Of a DNA stretch of 64,000 nucleotides, positions 11,000 through 22,160 are shown in pieces. A program made the position numbers and the translations under genes. This DNA comes from Campylobacter sp. RM16704 (GTDB lineage: Bacteria > Campylobacterota > Campylobacteria > Campylobacterales > Campylobacteraceae), in the NCBI RefSeq assembly GCF_000816245.1, contig NZ_CP007769.1, positions 528,464 to 592,463 on the forward strand, read 5' to 3'. The notes under the pieces are model-generated. The model did not search any database. It worked only from the letters and a program-made list of their open reading frames with translations, and was not told where the DNA came from. Within the stretch, counting starts at the first letter, position 1, and each line of letters begins with the position of its first letter.

Positions 11000-11959
11000 T
11001 TATAATCCTATTTTAGCATAAATTTTTTCCATTGTTTCTCGGGCTTGTTTTTTTGCTTTGTTTGCTCCAAATTCTAAAATCTCTTCGATTTTAGAAGGAT
11101 TAGCTAGTAATTTTTCATATCCTTCTTTAGCTGGAGCAAAGTAATCGTTAATGATATCATTTAGATACATTTTAAAATGCCCATATCCTTCTCCGCCTTT
11201 AGTATATCTTGCTTTTAGGACCTCTTGCTCATCTTTGTTTAAAAAAAGTTTTGCAATATTAAAAACATTACAATTTGTATAATCTTTTGGTTCTTCTAGG
11301 GCTGTGCTATTTGTAACAATAGAAGAAATTTGTTTTTTTATAGCTTTTGGAGTATTGAAAATATCGATTGTGTTTTGATATGATTTACTCATTTTTGCTC
11401 CATCAGTACCAGGTACTACCGCAACTTCATCACTAACTCTAGCTTGAGGTAAGGTAAAAATTTCACCCCATTCATTATTTACTTTTAAAGCTATATCTCT
11501 TGCTATTTCAACGTGTTGAATTTGATCTTTACCTACAGGAACTACTTGAGCATTGAAAAGTAAAATATCTGCAGCCATTAAAACAGGATAAGAAAAAAGT
11601 CCATGATTAGCATTTAATCCTTTTGTGATTTTATCTTTATAACTATGTGCTCTTTCTAAAAGTCCCATTGGGGTAAATTGAGAAAGAATCCAATAAAGCT
11701 CCATTACTTCTTTTACATCACTTTGAAGCCAAAATACGCTTTTTTGTGGGTCAATTCCTAAGCTTAAAAAAGCAGCAGCTGCTTTAAGTGAGTTTTGTTT
11801 TAATTTTTCGCCATCAAAACTTGAAGTCATAGCATGATAATTAGCTATAAACATATACATTTGATTTTCTTCTTGCATATTTAGCATTTGTTTTATAGAA
11901 CCAAAATAATTTCCTATATGTAAATCTCCGCTTGGTTGCAAACCTGTAATAACTCTCAT
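11000..11959 (-). CDS. trpS: Tryptophanyl-tRNA synthetase
   Basis: Class I synthetase charging tRNA-Trp. The HIGH-type motif appears as [10 protein letters not shown] after TGLQPSG near the N-terminus, and the KMSKS motif is present as GAKMSKS. Length 319 aa fits the bacterial family. Its ATG overlaps the aroK stop (ATGA), indicating coupled translation inside the operon. Confidence 0.98.
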   Translation of the reverse strand: MRVITGLQPSGDLHIGNYFGSIKQMLNMQEENQMYMFIANYHAMTSSFDGEKLKQNSLKAAAAFLSLGIDPQKSVFWLQSDVKEVMELYWILSQFTPMGLLERAHSYKDKITKGLNANHGLFSYPVLMAADILLFNAQVVPVGKDQIQHVEIARDIALKVNNEWGEIFTLPQARVSDEVAVVPGTDGAKMSKSYQNTIDIFNTPKAIKKQISSIVTNSTALEEPKDYTNCNVFNIAKLFLNKDEQEVLKARYTKGGEGYGHFKMYLNDIINDYFAPAKEGYEKLLANPSKIEEILEFGANKAKKQARETMEKIYAKIGL

Positions 11960-12453
11960 TTTACCTCTTTTTTAATTTCTTTTACTATTTCTTGGATACT
12001 TTTGTTTTCGATATCAATAATTATATTTGCTTTTTTTTCATATTTTTGAATTCTTTGTTCGAATAGTATTTTGGCATTGTTGATATTTGTCAATAAAGGT
12101 CTTATAGATAATTCTTTAGAATTCAATCTTTGCCACAGATAGTCAAAATTTGCCCTTAAATATATAATAATACCGATATCTTTTAACTTTTTTTGTTCTA
12201 TAAAACCACCACCGCTTGCAATAGAGCAATTTTGTACATTAGTTAAAAATGAAACAAGTTTTTTTTCTTCTTTACGGAATACTTTCTCTCCATACAATTT
12301 AAAGATTTCACTAATTTTAAGATTATATTTTTCTTTGATTAGAATATCTGTATCTAAAAAGAATTTATCATTTTTTTTCGCATAAGCTCTTGCTATGGTA
12401 GTTTTACCACAACCCATAAATCCAACAAAAAGGAGATTATCTTTCTTGTTCAT
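11956..12453 (-). CDS. aroK: Shikimate kinase
   Basis: Phosphorylates shikimate in aromatic amino acid synthesis. The P-loop [11 protein letters not shown] is at residues 11-21, the shikimate-binding [10 protein letters not shown] follows, and the ASGGGFI segment is present. 165 aa, normal. Its start overlaps the end of der by 17 bp and its end overlaps trpS. Confidence 0.96.
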   Translation of the reverse strand: MNKKDNLLFVGFMGCGKTTIARAYAKKNDKFFLDTDILIKEKYNLKISEIFKLYGEKVFRKEEKKLVSFLTNVQNCSIASGGGFIEQKKLKDIGIIIYLRANFDYLWQRLNSKELSIRPLLTNINNAKILFEQRIQKYEKKANIIIDIENKSIQEIVKEIKKEVK

Positions 12454-13822
12454 CTTTGCTACCTTTTTTTCTTGAAGCTAAAATCAAAGGAACACCTTCA
12501 AAATTAAATTGCTTTCTAATTTGGTTTTGCAAATAGCGCTTATAGCTAAAGTGTAAAGCTTTTGGTCTATTCATAATTAAAGCTATTTTTGGTGGTGCTA
12601 AATCATATTGAGCTGCATAATAAATTTTTACTAATTTACCATAATCGTGTGGCAGTGGGTGAGCTTTTGTGGCTTCTTCTACTAAAGCATTTAGTTTGGC
12701 AGTTGGAATTTTTTGTGTGAAATTTGCAAAAACATCTAAAATTTTATCCAAAAGCACATGTATTCTTTTACCACTTAATGCGCTAACGCTTATTATAGGT
12801 GCATAAGCTAAGAATTTAAAACGATCTAGTTTTAATTCTTTTAAAGTTTTATCAAAATCAAGCTCGCTTTTATCCCATTTATTTAGCACGATAATCACAC
12901 CTAAACAATGCTTAGCAGCAAGTCCCGCAATACGTTCATCAAGCTCGTTAAAACCCTCAGCTGCATCAAGGACTAAAAGTGCAATTTGAGCATTAGCTAG
13001 GGCATATTCAGTTCTATTTAGTGCATAACGCTCTAAACCTTGTATTTTTCCGCGCTTTCTAATGCCTGCAGTATCTATAAATTCAATGATTTTATCTTTA
13101 TGCATAATGCTTTCATTAACAGGATCAATCGTTGTTCCTGCTATATTACTTACCACAGAGCGTTCTTCTTTGACTAAGGCATTTAAAAGACTTGATTTTC
13201 CTACATTTACTCTACCTATAATTCCCACTTTAATATGATTTTCATTGATGGTTTTTAGTTTAAAATCTCCACTATATTCATCAAAATTTTCTAAATAACT
13301 CTCAAAATCTTCTTCTTCATCTGCATTTAAAAAACTTTCATTTAAAAATCTACTAGTCCACGTGCAAAGCTCATCTATTCCTATATTATGTGTAACAGAG
13401 ATGTTAAAAACTTCTTTTACACCAAAATTTGAAAATTCCCAAGATCTTTCTTCATCTTTTTTGTTATCTATTTTATTGATTATTAAAGCTGTAGGTTTGT
13501 TGAGTTTTTTCATTTCATAAAAAAAAGCTTTATCTTCATCATCAGGTAAAAATTTACCATCTACCATATAAAAAATAATATCACTATTTTTAGCAACTTT
13601 AAGTGAATTTGCTTTAACATTTTTAAAAAGTTCATTGCTCTCATCAAGTCCGCCACTATCTATCAATAAGGCTTTTTTATCATCAATTTCTACTTCTATT
13701 TTATTAGTATCTCTTGTTGTTCCACTTATATCACTAGTTATAGCTATACGCTTTTTTGCAAGTCTATTAAAAAGGCTTGATTTGCCAACATTTGGTTTCC
13801 CTATTAAAATAATACTTTGCAT
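12437..13822 (-). CDS. der: GTPase Der (EngA), ribosome assembly
   Basis: An essential double GTPase for 50S subunit maturation. Two G domains are in tandem: the first with [12 protein letters not shown] near residue 8 and DSGG, the second with [12 protein letters not shown] near residue 200 and DTAG, and NKWD as second G4. A KH-like C-terminal domain follows and includes [13 protein letters not shown]. 461 aa. First gene of the operon; a TATAAT -10 element lies about 31 bp upstream. Confidence 0.98.
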   Translation of the reverse strand: MQSIILIGKPNVGKSSLFNRLAKKRIAITSDISGTTRDTNKIEVEIDDKKALLIDSGGLDESNELFKNVKANSLKVAKNSDIIFYMVDGKFLPDDEDKAFFYEMKKLNKPTALIINKIDNKKDEERSWEFSNFGVKEVFNISVTHNIGIDELCTWTSRFLNESFLNADEEEDFESYLENFDEYSGDFKLKTINENHIKVGIIGRVNVGKSSLLNALVKEERSVVSNIAGTTIDPVNESIMHKDKIIEFIDTAGIRKRGKIQGLERYALNRTEYALANAQIALLVLDAAEGFNELDERIAGLAAKHCLGVIIVLNKWDKSELDFDKTLKELKLDRFKFLAYAPIISVSALSGKRIHVLLDKILDVFANFTQKIPTAKLNALVEEATKAHPLPHDYGKLVKIYYAAQYDLAPPKIALIMNRPKALHFSYKRYLQNQIRKQFNFEGVPLILASRKKGSKDEQER

Positions 13823-13852
13823 TTATACCCATTTTTCAAATTTTTATTTGTG

Positions 13853-13858
13853 ATTATA
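13853..13858 (-). promoter_or_regulatory. -10 element of the der-aroK-trpS-serS-pflB operon
   Basis: TATAAT on the minus strand, about 31 bp before the der start, inside an AT-rich 100-bp divergent intergenic region. No clear -35 hexamer, as usual in Campylobacter. Confidence 0.55.
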
Positions 13859-13922
13859 TAAAAATTGCCTTAAAATTAAGCAAAAAAGACTAAAATAACA
13901 TGAATTTTTACACGGAAAATAA

Positions 13923-14855
13923 ATGTTAAGAATAGTTAAGAAAAATTTAGGCATATATTTTATGATTATTGCTTCCATAGAATTTGCACTTGTAGGTGCT
14001 TGTGCGAAAATTCTAAGTGAAGAAATTTCATCTATTGAAATTATGTTTTTTAGAAATATCATAGGCACTGCTTTTATGCTTTATGCTCTTTCGAAATTAA
14101 ATTTTCATAAAAGTGGCGGACATTTAGGTTTACTTATATTTAGAGGTGTTATTGGAACAATTGCTTTGTATCTTTTCTTTTATAATGTCGCTAATATTTC
14201 TTTAGGGGGTGCTTTTGCTTTTCAAAAAACTGCACCTATTTTTATAGCCTTAATTGCTTTTTTCTTTTTTAAGGAAAGCTTAGGTTTAAAAGCTTGTTTT
14301 GGGATTTTAATTGCTTTTATTGGAGTGTTGTTGATTTGTCAACCTTTTGCAGATAGCACTATGCATTCTGGATTTGATTTAAAAAATAGTATTTTAGGAA
14401 TTTTAAGTGGATTTTGTGCAGCATTGGCACTAACTAGCGTAAGAGAGCTTAGAAAATCATATCCTGCTCCTTTTATAGCTTTATCGTTTGTTTTAATCGG
14501 TACTCTTATGCCTTTATTGTCTATGGTTATTGGTTCTTTTTATGATCCAAAAGAGCTTGATTTTTTAATTGCTCCTTTTATAATGCCTAGTTTTAAAGCT
14601 TGGGTTTTTATTATTTTAATGGGAATTTTTGGTGCGATGTATCAAATTCATGTTACTAAAGCTTATGGGGTTGCAAAAAAAGCAGGAGTTGTGGCAGGAG
14701 TTAGCTATATAGATGTTGTTTTTACTTTATTTTTGGGGATATTGTTAGGAGATAGTTTTCCTAGCTTTATGGTATTTGTTGGAATTTTTAGTATTATCAT
14801 AGGGGGTATTGTTTTGGTTAGTAAACAAGATAAAGGAAAGAAAAATGGAAAATAA
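13923..14855 (+). CDS. EamA/DMT-family transporter
   Basis: A ten-helix drug/metabolite transporter superfamily protein of 310 aa. Two EamA repeats are visible: one from about residue 10 to 140 ([18 protein letters not shown], then [20 protein letters not shown]) and one from about 155 to 300. Substrate unknown; such proteins export amino acids, nucleobases or other metabolites. It starts on the other side of the der promoter region and its end overlaps the uracil/xanthine permease gene, so both may share a transcript. Confidence 0.85.
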   Translation: MLRIVKKNLGIYFMIIASIEFALVGACAKILSEEISSIEIMFFRNIIGTAFMLYALSKLNFHKSGGHLGLLIFRGVIGTIALYLFFYNVANISLGGAFAFQKTAPIFIALIAFFFFKESLGLKACFGILIAFIGVLLICQPFADSTMHSGFDLKNSILGILSGFCAALALTSVRELRKSYPAPFIALSFVLIGTLMPLLSMVIGSFYDPKELDFLIAPFIMPSFKAWVFIILMGIFGAMYQIHVTKAYGVAKKAGVVAGVSYIDVVFTLFLGILLGDSFPSFMVFVGIFSIIIGGIVLVSKQDKGKKNGK

Positions 14856-16206
14856 AGCAGATTTGATTTATGGTTTAGAAGATAAACCGCCTTTTGCTAA
14901 GGCATTTTTTGCTGCATTGGTACATTTGATGGCTATGTTTGTAGCTGTAATTACCCCTGCATTGTTAATTTGCAAAGGCTTAGGGATAGATGATAGTAAT
15001 ACAGCTAGAATTATATGCATGTCGCTTTTTGCTTCAGGTGTTGCTTCGCTTTTACAGATTAAAACTTGGGGTCCTATAGGAAGTGGGCTTTTATCTATAC
15101 AAGGGACTAGTTTTAATTTTGTCGCACCTATTATTTTAGGTGGACTTGTTTTAAAAAATAATGGCCTATCTCAAGAAGCAATGCTTGGAGCTATTTTTGG
15201 AACTTTAATGCTTTGTTCTACTACTGAAATGATTATCTCTCAAATTTTACCTTTCATTAGAAGAGTGATTTCGCCTTTGGTTTCTGGTATAGTAGTAATG
15301 ATTATAGGTCTTAGTTTGATTAATGTTGGACTTGTAAGTGCTGGTGGTGGATTTGCTGCTAAGACAAGTGGTGAGTTTGGTTCTTTACAAAATTTATTAC
15401 TAGCAGGGGTTGTAATTTTAAGCATTATTATTTTAAATCGCTTTAATAATGCTTATATAAGAATTTCTTCTTTATTTATAGCTATGATTATAGGACTTTT
15501 GGTAGCTATGACTTTTGAAAATTTTAGTTTTAATTTTAATGAAAAATTACCATTGATATTTTTACCTGATCCTTTACACTATGGTTTGAGTATTGATTAT
15601 AATCTCATTTTACCTTTGATTTTGGTTTTTATGGTAACTTCTTTAGAAACTATAGGCGATATTAGTGCTACCAGTGAAGTTTCAAATCAACCTGTTAAGG
15701 GTGAACTTTATGCGAAAAGATTAAAAGGCGGGGTTTTAGCTAATGGTTTTAACTCTTTTGTTTCAGCCTTTTTTAATACTTTTCCAAATTCATGTTTTGG
15801 GCAAAATAATGGTGTTATAGCTTTAACAGGTGTTGCAAGTCGATATGTGGGATTTATTGTAGCTTTTATGTTGATGATTTTAGGTTTATTTCCTATTGTG
15901 GCTGATATTACTTTACAAATTCCAGAGCCTATTTTAGGTGGAGCAACTTTAGTGATGTTTGGCACTATAGCTGCAACGGGAGTTAGAATTATTTCTAAGG
16001 AAAATTTAAACCGTCGTTCTATTATCATCATAGCTATGAGTTTAGGTATAGGACTTGGAGTTTCTAATAATCCTGATATTTTAGAATTTATGCCAATGTG
16101 GTTTAAGACTTTATTTTCTTCAGGGATTGCAGCAGGTGGGATTACAGCTATTATTTTAAATTTTGTTTTCCCTCTTGAAGAAAATAATAAAAATAAAGTA
16201 AAATAA
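14845..16206 (+). CDS. Uracil/xanthine (NCS2) permease
   Basis: A nucleobase:cation symporter-2 family permease with about 14 membrane helices. The family signature around [17 protein letters not shown] is present near residue 315, as is the conserved [11 protein letters not shown] segment. The frame is open back to 14809, but the ATG at 14845 has an AAGGAAAG site and gives [16 protein letters not shown], which begins like other family members. It overlaps the EamA stop by 11 bp. Whether it carries uracil or xanthine cannot be settled by eye. In C. jejuni I do not recall a permease directly before kdsA. Confidence 0.87.
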   Translation: MENKADLIYGLEDKPPFAKAFFAALVHLMAMFVAVITPALLICKGLGIDDSNTARIICMSLFASGVASLLQIKTWGPIGSGLLSIQGTSFNFVAPIILGGLVLKNNGLSQEAMLGAIFGTLMLCSTTEMIISQILPFIRRVISPLVSGIVVMIIGLSLINVGLVSAGGGFAAKTSGEFGSLQNLLLAGVVILSIIILNRFNNAYIRISSLFIAMIIGLLVAMTFENFSFNFNEKLPLIFLPDPLHYGLSIDYNLILPLILVFMVTSLETIGDISATSEVSNQPVKGELYAKRLKGGVLANGFNSFVSAFFNTFPNSCFGQNNGVIALTGVASRYVGFIVAFMLMILGLFPIVADITLQIPEPILGGATLVMFGTIAATGVRIISKENLNRRSIIIIAMSLGIGLGVSNNPDILEFMPMWFKTLFSSGIAAGGITAIILNFVFPLEENNKNKVK

Positions 16207-16223
16207 TAAAAAATAAGGAAGTT

Positions 16224-17030
16224 ATGATGAAAAAAATGATACTAATAGCAGGGCCTTGTGTGATAGAAAATGAAGAGCTTGTTTTTAAGGTTGCACAAGA
16301 GCTTGGATGCTTTTTAAAAGATGATAGAATTGATTTTTATTTTAAATCAAGTTTTGATAAAGCAAATAGAACTAGTATTAGTAGTTTTAGAGGACCAGGT
16401 CTTGAAAAAGGTTTGGAAATTTTGCAAAAAGTTAAAGATAAATTTGGTATGCAAATTCTTACTGATATTCATGAAAGTTCTCAAGCAAGTGTTGTAGCTG
16501 AGGTTGTAGATGTTTTACAAATTCCAGCCTTTTTATGTAGGCAAACTGATTTGTTAGTAGCTGCTGCTAAAACAAAGGCTAAAATAAATGTAAAAAAGGG
16601 ACAATTTTTAAATCCTGAAGATATTAAATACAGTGTAGCTAAAATTTTACAAACTAGAGGCATTAACGAAGAAGGTTTTGAAGTAGCTAAAAAAAATGGA
16701 GTTTTTGTAGCTGAGAGAGGTTCGAGTTTTGGTTATGGAAATTTAGTTGTAGATATGAGAAGTTTGGTTATCATGAGAAAATATGCTCCGGTTGTTTTTG
16801 ATGCTACTCACAGCGTACAAATGCCTGGTGCAAATGGTGGAAGTAGTGGAGGTAAAAGTGAATTTGTTGAGCCTTTAGCAAGAGCTGCGGCTAGTGTAGG
16901 TGTAGATGGATTTTTCTTTGAAACGCACATTGATCCTTGCAAGGCTTTATGTGATGGACCAAATATGCTTGATCTTTTAAGACTTAAAAACTGCGTAAAT
17001 GCGCTTTTAAAAATTCAAGAAATTATTTAA
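16224..17030 (+). CDS. kdsA: 3-deoxy-D-manno-octulosonate 8-phosphate synthase
   Basis: Condenses arabinose 5-phosphate with phosphoenolpyruvate to give KDO 8-phosphate for LPS/LOS inner core. The motifs IAGPCVIE, the KSSFDKANR loop, LTDIHE and DATHSVQ are all visible. 268 aa; an ATG three bases later is an equally possible start. The AAGGAAG site fits both. First of kdsA-ribH-nusB-pyrF, matching Cj0384c-Cj0381c. Confidence 0.97.
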   Translation: MMKKMILIAGPCVIENEELVFKVAQELGCFLKDDRIDFYFKSSFDKANRTSISSFRGPGLEKGLEILQKVKDKFGMQILTDIHESSQASVVAEVVDVLQIPAFLCRQTDLLVAAAKTKAKINVKKGQFLNPEDIKYSVAKILQTRGINEEGFEVAKKNGVFVAERGSSFGYGNLVVDMRSLVIMRKYAPVVFDATHSVQMPGANGGSSGGKSEFVEPLARAAASVGVDGFFFETHIDPCKALCDGPNMLDLLRLKNCVNALLKIQEII

Positions 17031-17041
17031 AAAGGAAAATT

Positions 17042-17512
17042 ATGAAGATAATAGAAGGAAATTTAAGTTTAAAAGGTGATGAGAAGATTACAATTATTAA
17101 CGCAAGATTTAATCACATCATCACAGATCGTTTAGTTGAAGGTGCTAAAGATGCTTTTTTAAGGCATGGAGGCAAGGAAGAGAATTTAAGTCTTATTTTA
17201 GTACCAGGTGCTTTTGAAATTCCTTTTGCACTAAAACAAGCCATAGAGAGTAAAAAATTTGATGGGATTTGTTGTGTTGGAGCGGTAATTCGTGGAAATA
17301 CTCCACATTTTGATTACGTGGCTGCTGAAACTACTAAAGGTATAGCAAGCGTAGGACTTGGAGCTAATGTGCCTGTAAGCTTTGGAGTTTTAACAACTGA
17401 TACCTTAGAGCAAGCCATAGAAAGAGCAGGTAGTAAAGCGGGTAATAAAGGGTTTGAAGCTATGCTTACTGTGGTTGAAATGCTTAATTTGATCCAAAAA
17501 ATTAAGGCTTAA
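17042..17512 (+). CDS. ribH: 6,7-dimethyl-8-ribityllumazine synthase
   Basis: Penultimate step of riboflavin synthesis. Recognised by [12 protein letters not shown], the [14 protein letters not shown] active-site segment and [20 protein letters not shown]. 156 aa, typical. AAAGGAAAATT precedes the ATG, and kdsA ends 11 bp upstream. nusB starts one base after its stop. Confidence 0.98.
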   Translation: MKIIEGNLSLKGDEKITIINARFNHIITDRLVEGAKDAFLRHGGKEENLSLILVPGAFEIPFALKQAIESKKFDGICCVGAVIRGNTPHFDYVAAETTKGIASVGLGANVPVSFGVLTTDTLEQAIERAGSKAGNKGFEAMLTVVEMLNLIQKIKA

Positions 17513-17513
17513 A

Positions 17514-17912
17514 ATGGCTACTAGACACCAAGTAAGACAAAGTATTGTTTCTTTGCTTTATGCAGCACAATTAAATCAAGAAAATAAAGATTTTATTAAT
17601 GAATTTTTAGATGAGAAAAAAATTCGCAATGACCAAAGAAAATTCACTCTAGATTTGTATAATGGCATTAATGAGCAACTTACTTTGCTTGATGAGAAAA
17701 TTAATGAGTGCTTAAAAGAACATAAGTTAGATGGAGTAGCTAGTATAGAAAAGGCTATTTTGCGTTTGGGTGCTTATGAGATTTTATTTACTTCTACGCA
17801 AAAAGCGATTATTATTAATGAAGCCATAGAGCTTGCAAAAGAAATGGCAGGAGATAATGCTCCTAAATTTATCAACGGTGTGTTAGATAAAATTAATTGG
17901 GAAGCGCAATGA
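17514..17912 (+). CDS. nusB: Transcription antitermination factor NusB
   Basis: An all-helical RNA-binding protein that, with NusE, binds boxA in rRNA leaders. 132 aa with the hallmark start [15 protein letters not shown] and the C-terminal [24 protein letters not shown]. Ends in an ATGA overlap with pyrF, and ribH-nusB adjacency is common in bacteria. Confidence 0.97.
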   Translation: MATRHQVRQSIVSLLYAAQLNQENKDFINEFLDEKKIRNDQRKFTLDLYNGINEQLTLLDEKINECLKEHKLDGVASIEKAILRLGAYEILFTSTQKAIIINEAIELAKEMAGDNAPKFINGVLDKINWEAQ

Positions 17913-18592
17913 AACTTTGTGTGGCTTTTGATGTGGCAAGCTATGATGAGTGTATAAATTTAGCCAAGGAATTAAAAGGTTTAGATCTTTGGGTTAAAAT
18001 AGGGCTTAGATCGTATTTAAGAGATGGAGTAAAGCTTTTAGAATCGATTAAAAAAGTGGATAATTTTAAAATATTTTTAGATTTAAAGCTTTATGATATA
18101 CCAAATACTATGGCAGATGCTTGTGAAGAACTTGCTAAGCTTAATGTAGATATGTTTAATATCCATGCAAGTGCCGGGAAAAGTGCTATGTGTATGATTA
18201 TGGAGCGTTTAAATGTTTTAAGCAAAAGACCTTTGGTGCTTGCCGTATCTGCTTTAACTAGTTTTGATGAACAAGAGTTTTTTGATATATATAAACAAGA
18301 TATCAAACAAGCTGTTAAGGATTTTTCTAAAATTAGCTATGAAAGTGGTCTTGATGGTATGGTTTGCTCGGTATATGAAAGCTTGCTGATAAAAGAAAAT
18401 ACAAGTACAAATTTTATTACATTAACGCCTGGAATTCGTCCGTTTAAAGAAAATTCAGATGATCAAAAAAGAGTAGCTGATATACAGTGCGCTAAGGATA
18501 ATTTGTCAGATTTTATCGTGGTTGGAAGACCTATTTATAAAGCAAAAGAACCTAGAAGGATTTGCGAGGATATATTAGAGTATTTAAAATAA
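17909..18592 (+). CDS. pyrF: Orotidine 5'-phosphate decarboxylase
   Basis: Final step of UMP synthesis. The catalytic [11 protein letters not shown] (Lys-Asp pair) is seen near residue 60, and TPGIRP and VVGRPIYKA near the C-terminus bind phosphate. The frame extends to 17897, but [11 protein letters not shown] at 17909 is the normal N-terminus and overlaps the nusB stop by four bases. 227 aa. The stop codon lies within a perfect palindrome shared with the convergent lipoprotein gene. Confidence 0.97.
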   Translation: MKLCVAFDVASYDECINLAKELKGLDLWVKIGLRSYLRDGVKLLESIKKVDNFKIFLDLKLYDIPNTMADACEELAKLNVDMFNIHASAGKSAMCMIMERLNVLSKRPLVLAVSALTSFDEQEFFDIYKQDIKQAVKDFSKISYESGLDGMVCSVYESLLIKENTSTNFITLTPGIRPFKENSDDQKRVADIQCAKDNLSDFIVVGRPIYKAKEPRRICEDILEYLK

Positions 18593-18610
18593 GCCTTAAG
18601 GCTTATTTTA
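18585..18610. terminator. Bidirectional terminator between pyrF and META lipoprotein
   Basis: A perfect 26-bp palindrome centred on CTTAAG with AAAATAAGCC arms. It contains the stop codons of both convergent genes and reads as an A-stem-T hairpin on either strand, so it can end both transcripts. Confidence 0.85.
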
Positions 18611-19016
18611 AATAAACTTTCATTTTTTTATTTTCTAAAATAATTCCTTCTTCATCGTTAATGATTTTAAATTCTCCATTAAAGTATCTTAAGAAATTGT
18701 CTTCAAATTTCATAGATTCTTGATCGCAAAGCATTTTTGTTGAAGCAAGATTATCTTCTATTTTTATGCTACTTCCTTGATCTTTATAATTTCCAAAAAA
18801 TCTATTACATCCAGCTGTTCCAAAAAGCCTTTTGTCTTTATTGTCAAAACTAATACTTGTTTTTGTATTTTGAGGAAGCTTGTAGCTTTTTCCATTTGCT
18901 TCATAAGAACTTATGGTAAATTCTTTATTTTGTAAATCATCAACACTTAAATTTGCCACAGAACACCCACTAAAAACAGCTAAACTTGCTATACTTAATG
19001 TGATTATTTTTTTCAT
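18603..19016 (-). CDS. META-domain (HslJ-like) lipoprotein
   Basis: A 137-residue predicted lipoprotein: signal peptide with lipobox VFSGC and acylated Cys18, then a META/HslJ-like domain with the family features GTAGCNRFFGNYK and STKMLC. HslJ homologues are linked to novobiocin resistance and motility in other bacteria, but the role here is not known. AAGGAG precedes the ATG, which lies 11 bp after the end of the chemoreceptor pseudogene. Confidence 0.85.
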   Translation of the reverse strand: MKKIITLSIASLAVFSGCSVANLSVDDLQNKEFTISSYEANGKSYKLPQNTKTSISFDNKDKRLFGTAGCNRFFGNYKDQGSSIKIEDNLASTKMLCDQESMKFEDNFLRYFNGEFKIINDEEGIILENKKMKVYLK

Positions 19017-19027
19017 TTTTATTCTCC

Positions 19028-20612
19028 TTATACATGAAAATGTTTTAATTCATCTTCTAAATTTTGACAAACTACATTTAACTCATGAGTAACATCAAGC
19101 AAAATTTTTGAAATTTCTTCATTTTTATCGCTTAATTTTACCGTTTCTTGCATTTTATCAAGTAAAGATTGTAAAAAAGTTTCTTGTGTGCTTGAGATTT
19201 TTCGCATACAAGCATTTGCTAAGTCTCTTGCATTTTCATTGCAAACTTTTACTTCATTGGTTCCTTCTACTAGATCTTTTGCGTCTTGATTTAAAGAATT
19301 AATTTCTTTAGCATTATGTTTTAGTTCTTTGGAAACTTCATTAATGTTATCTACTAATTGCTTGGTGATAATAGCAATATTTTTTAAAAATTCTTCTGAG
19401 CTTTGAGCAAGATTTCTTACATCTTCAGCAATAACTGAAAAACCACGACCAAATTCTCCAGCACGTGCAGTTTTAATACTTGCGTTTAATGATAAAAGAT
19501 TAGTTTTATCAGCAATTTCCCCCATCATATCAGAAGCTTTTTTGATCTCTTCTGCTTGTTTTTCCATAACTTCAACTTTTTGAGATAAAACATCTTCATT
19601 TTCTGCAACAACTCTTACTTTATCCTAATGAATCAAGCATGGTGTTTAAAACTTTAAAAGATTTTGTGTTTGCCTTATTTGCATTGTTTGAAAGCTCAGC
19701 AAGATCTTGCAACTCTGTATGAATTTGCTCACTTAAATGATAAGATCCATCAGTTTTTGTATGACCTTCTTTTGTTCTATTTGCTAGATCAAGCGCATTG
19801 GTATTTAAAAGCTTAGATTGTTTATCTGTCATTTGAGAATTTTCATTAGTAGAAATCACTGCATTTTGAATTTTTCAATAAATTGATTAATATAAGTCAA
19901 GCTTTGCCTATCTCATCAGTGCTTTTTATGTTAATTCTTGCACATAAATCTCCATCACCGCTAGCTATAGTTCTTTAGCATGTTTTAAAAGATCTAAAAC
20001 AGGATTGCTTGCAACTATTTTCAAAATATAAAGCACAGCAAAAACAGTAAAAATCAAAGCAACATTAAAGATTATAATATAAGTTCTAGTTGAACTTGCC
20101 AAATCATCATCTACATATTTTAAATCATTATACATATCCATAACACCCAAAACATTACTTTCTTTAGCATTAGCATGACAAGCTAAGCAGCTTTCATTAG
20201 CAATTAATGGACGTATAAGTCTTAGATAATGTCCTTGATCGTTATTGATTTTAACAGCATATATTTGTGGTTTATTAAACTGTTCGTTGACAATATTTTC
20301 ATTACTTGTTGTGTATTTTTGCATTTCAAAAAGTTCAATTGTACTCTTTGAAGGATAAATTTTTTTATATCATTTACCTTCAATCTCTCCAGCATCCTTT
20401 ATAGTTTGTTCTATAATGGCAGGATCGCCTAAATTCATTGCCATTCTTAGTGTTTGAAAAACAGAAGTGCTTAAGGTATCTAAATGTGCACGGCTGATTC
20501 TATCGGTCGTTTGCTGAGAATCTTTTTGTAAGATAATTTGCATGATAATAAAACTAATTAGTAATGTAGAAATCATTGCTAAAGATATCTTCGCACCTAT
20601 GCTTTTAAACAT
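19028..20612 (-). pseudogene. Methyl-accepting chemotaxis protein, decayed (Tlp7 position)
   Basis: Remnant of a transmembrane chemoreceptor next to purH, where C. jejuni has Cj0952c/Cj0951c (Tlp7, linked to formate taxis). The N-terminal helix (MFKSIGAKISLAMIS) and periplasmic domain are interrupted by an in-frame TGA at 20370-20372. The sensor part continues with a CLACH c-type haem-like motif, a second membrane helix and a HAMP start, then stops at TAG 19965-19967. Several frameshifts follow through the HAMP region (19860-19970), and another near 19625. The last piece keeps the signalling tip ([20 protein letters not shown]). At least one nonsense and three or four frameshift lesions make a working receptor impossible. 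Confidence 0.93.
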
Positions 20613-20627
20613 TTGAAGTTCCTTGTG

Positions 20628-22160
20628 TTAATGTAAAAAGTGTCTTATACCGCTAAAGTATAGTGCAATACCATATTCATTAGCAGCTTGAATGATATCC
20701 TCATCTCTTATGCTTCCACCTGGTTCAATAATAGCTTTTACACCTATTTTGCTAGCCTCATCTATGCTATCTCTAAATGGAAAGAAAGCCTCACTTGCCA
20801 AAACACAACCTTGTAAATCAAGTCCCATTTCCTTAGCTTTATTAATAGCTGCTTTAGCTGCATCAATACGACTTGTCATACCCATGCCAATGGCTACCAT
20901 AGCGCCATTTTTTACATAAACTACGTTATTTGATTTGGTAAATGCAGCAATTTTCATAGCTATTTTAAGATCTTTTAATTCTTGTTCATTAGCTTTTCTT
21001 TCGCTTTTTAATACTGCATTTTTTAATTCATCTTCTTTAACTTCATCGCTATCTTGATATACAAAACCACCATCTATGTGTTTAAAATCATATTTATCAT
21101 AAGCTCTAGTTAAAAATGGTGCTTTTTGTGTAAAGATTTTAATACGCTTTTTATCTTTAAAAACTTCCAAAGCATCATCATCTACATTTGCTGCAATGAT
21201 TACTTCTATATAAATTTCATTGATTTTTTGCGCTAATTCTTTGTCTAAAGTTCCATTGATAGCTACAACTCCTCCATAAGCACTCAAGGTATCGCATTTA
21301 AGCGCATGGATATAGCTTTGGAGTAAGTTTTCTTTTATAGCAAATCCACAAGCATTTGCATGTTTTACAATGGCTACTGCTGGAGCTTTGTCAAAAGTGC
21401 TTGCTAAATTTAAAGCAGCATTGATATCGGTTAGATTATTAAAACTTGCTTCACCTTTTAAGGTTGTAAAATTGTGCGTGAAAAAGTCATCAAATTCATA
21501 TAAAGCACCTTTTTGATGAGGGTTTTCTCCATATCTTGTGTCAAACACTTTTTGACCTACAATAAATTTACTTGCCCCAAAACCACCATTAAAACGCTCA
21601 TTCATATAATTTGCTATATAAGCATCATAATTTGCTGTATGCTCATAAGCTTTGATCATCAAAGCTCTTCTAAAATCAAGATCTAAAGTATTATCTTTTA
21701 AAGCTTGGATGATTTTATCATAGTCTAAAATATCACAAACTACAATGACATTTTTAAAGTTTTTTGCACCACTGCGTATCATAGCAGGACCGCCTATATC
21801 TATATTTTCTACAATTTCATCAAAATCTTGAGTTAAAATTGTAGTTTTTTTGAAAGGATATAAATTTACACAAAGTAAGTCTATGCTTTCGATGTTGTGT
21901 TCTTTGGCTTGTTTTTGGTGACTTTCATCTTCTCTTTTATATAAAATTCCACCATGAATTTTTGGGTGCAAGGTTTTTACGCGTCCTTCAAACATTTCAG
22001 GGCTTTGAGTAAAATCACTAACTTCTTGTACTTGCAGGTTGTTTTCTTTTAAAAGCTTATAAGTGCCTCCAGTAGATAAAAGCTCAAAACCTAATTTTGC
22101 AAGCTCACTAGCAAATTCTACCACTCCTTCTTTATCACTGACACTAATTAGTGCTTTCAT
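20628..22160 (-). CDS. purH: Bifunctional AICAR formyltransferase / IMP cyclohydrolase
   Basis: Last two steps of purine synthesis. N-terminal MGS-like IMP cyclohydrolase domain ([39 protein letters not shown]), then the AICAR transformylase domain with [18 protein letters not shown] and [11 protein letters not shown]. 510 aa, normal. It follows djlA with a four-base overlap and is the last gene before the receptor pseudogene. Confidence 0.98.
   Translation of the reverse strand: MKALISVSDKEGVVEFASELAKLGFELLSTGGTYKLLKENNLQVQEVSDFTQSPEMFEGRVKTLHPKIHGGILYKREDESHQKQAKEHNIESIDLLCVNLYPFKKTTILTQDFDEIVENIDIGGPAMIRSGAKNFKNVIVVCDILDYDKIIQALKDNTLDLDFRRALMIKAYEHTANYDAYIANYMNERFNGGFGASKFIVGQKVFDTRYGENPHQKGALYEFDDFFTHNFTTLKGEASFNNLTDINAALNLASTFDKAPAVAIVKHANACGFAIKENLLQSYIHALKCDTLSAYGGVVAINGTLDKELAQKINEIYIEVIIAANVDDDALEVFKDKKRIKIFTQKAPFLTRAYDKYDFKHIDGGFVYQDSDEVKEDELKNAVLKSERKANEQELKDLKIAMKIAAFTKSNNVVYVKNGAMVAIGMGMTSRIDAAKAAINKAKEMGLDLQGCVLASEAFFPFRDSIDEASKIGVKAIIEPGGSIRDEDIIQAANEYGIALYFSGIRHFLH

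Noticed and set aside
15708-16031. 107-codon frame opposite the NCS2 permease
   Set aside because: It lies wholly within the permease, has no ribosome site, and its content mirrors hydrophobic codons.
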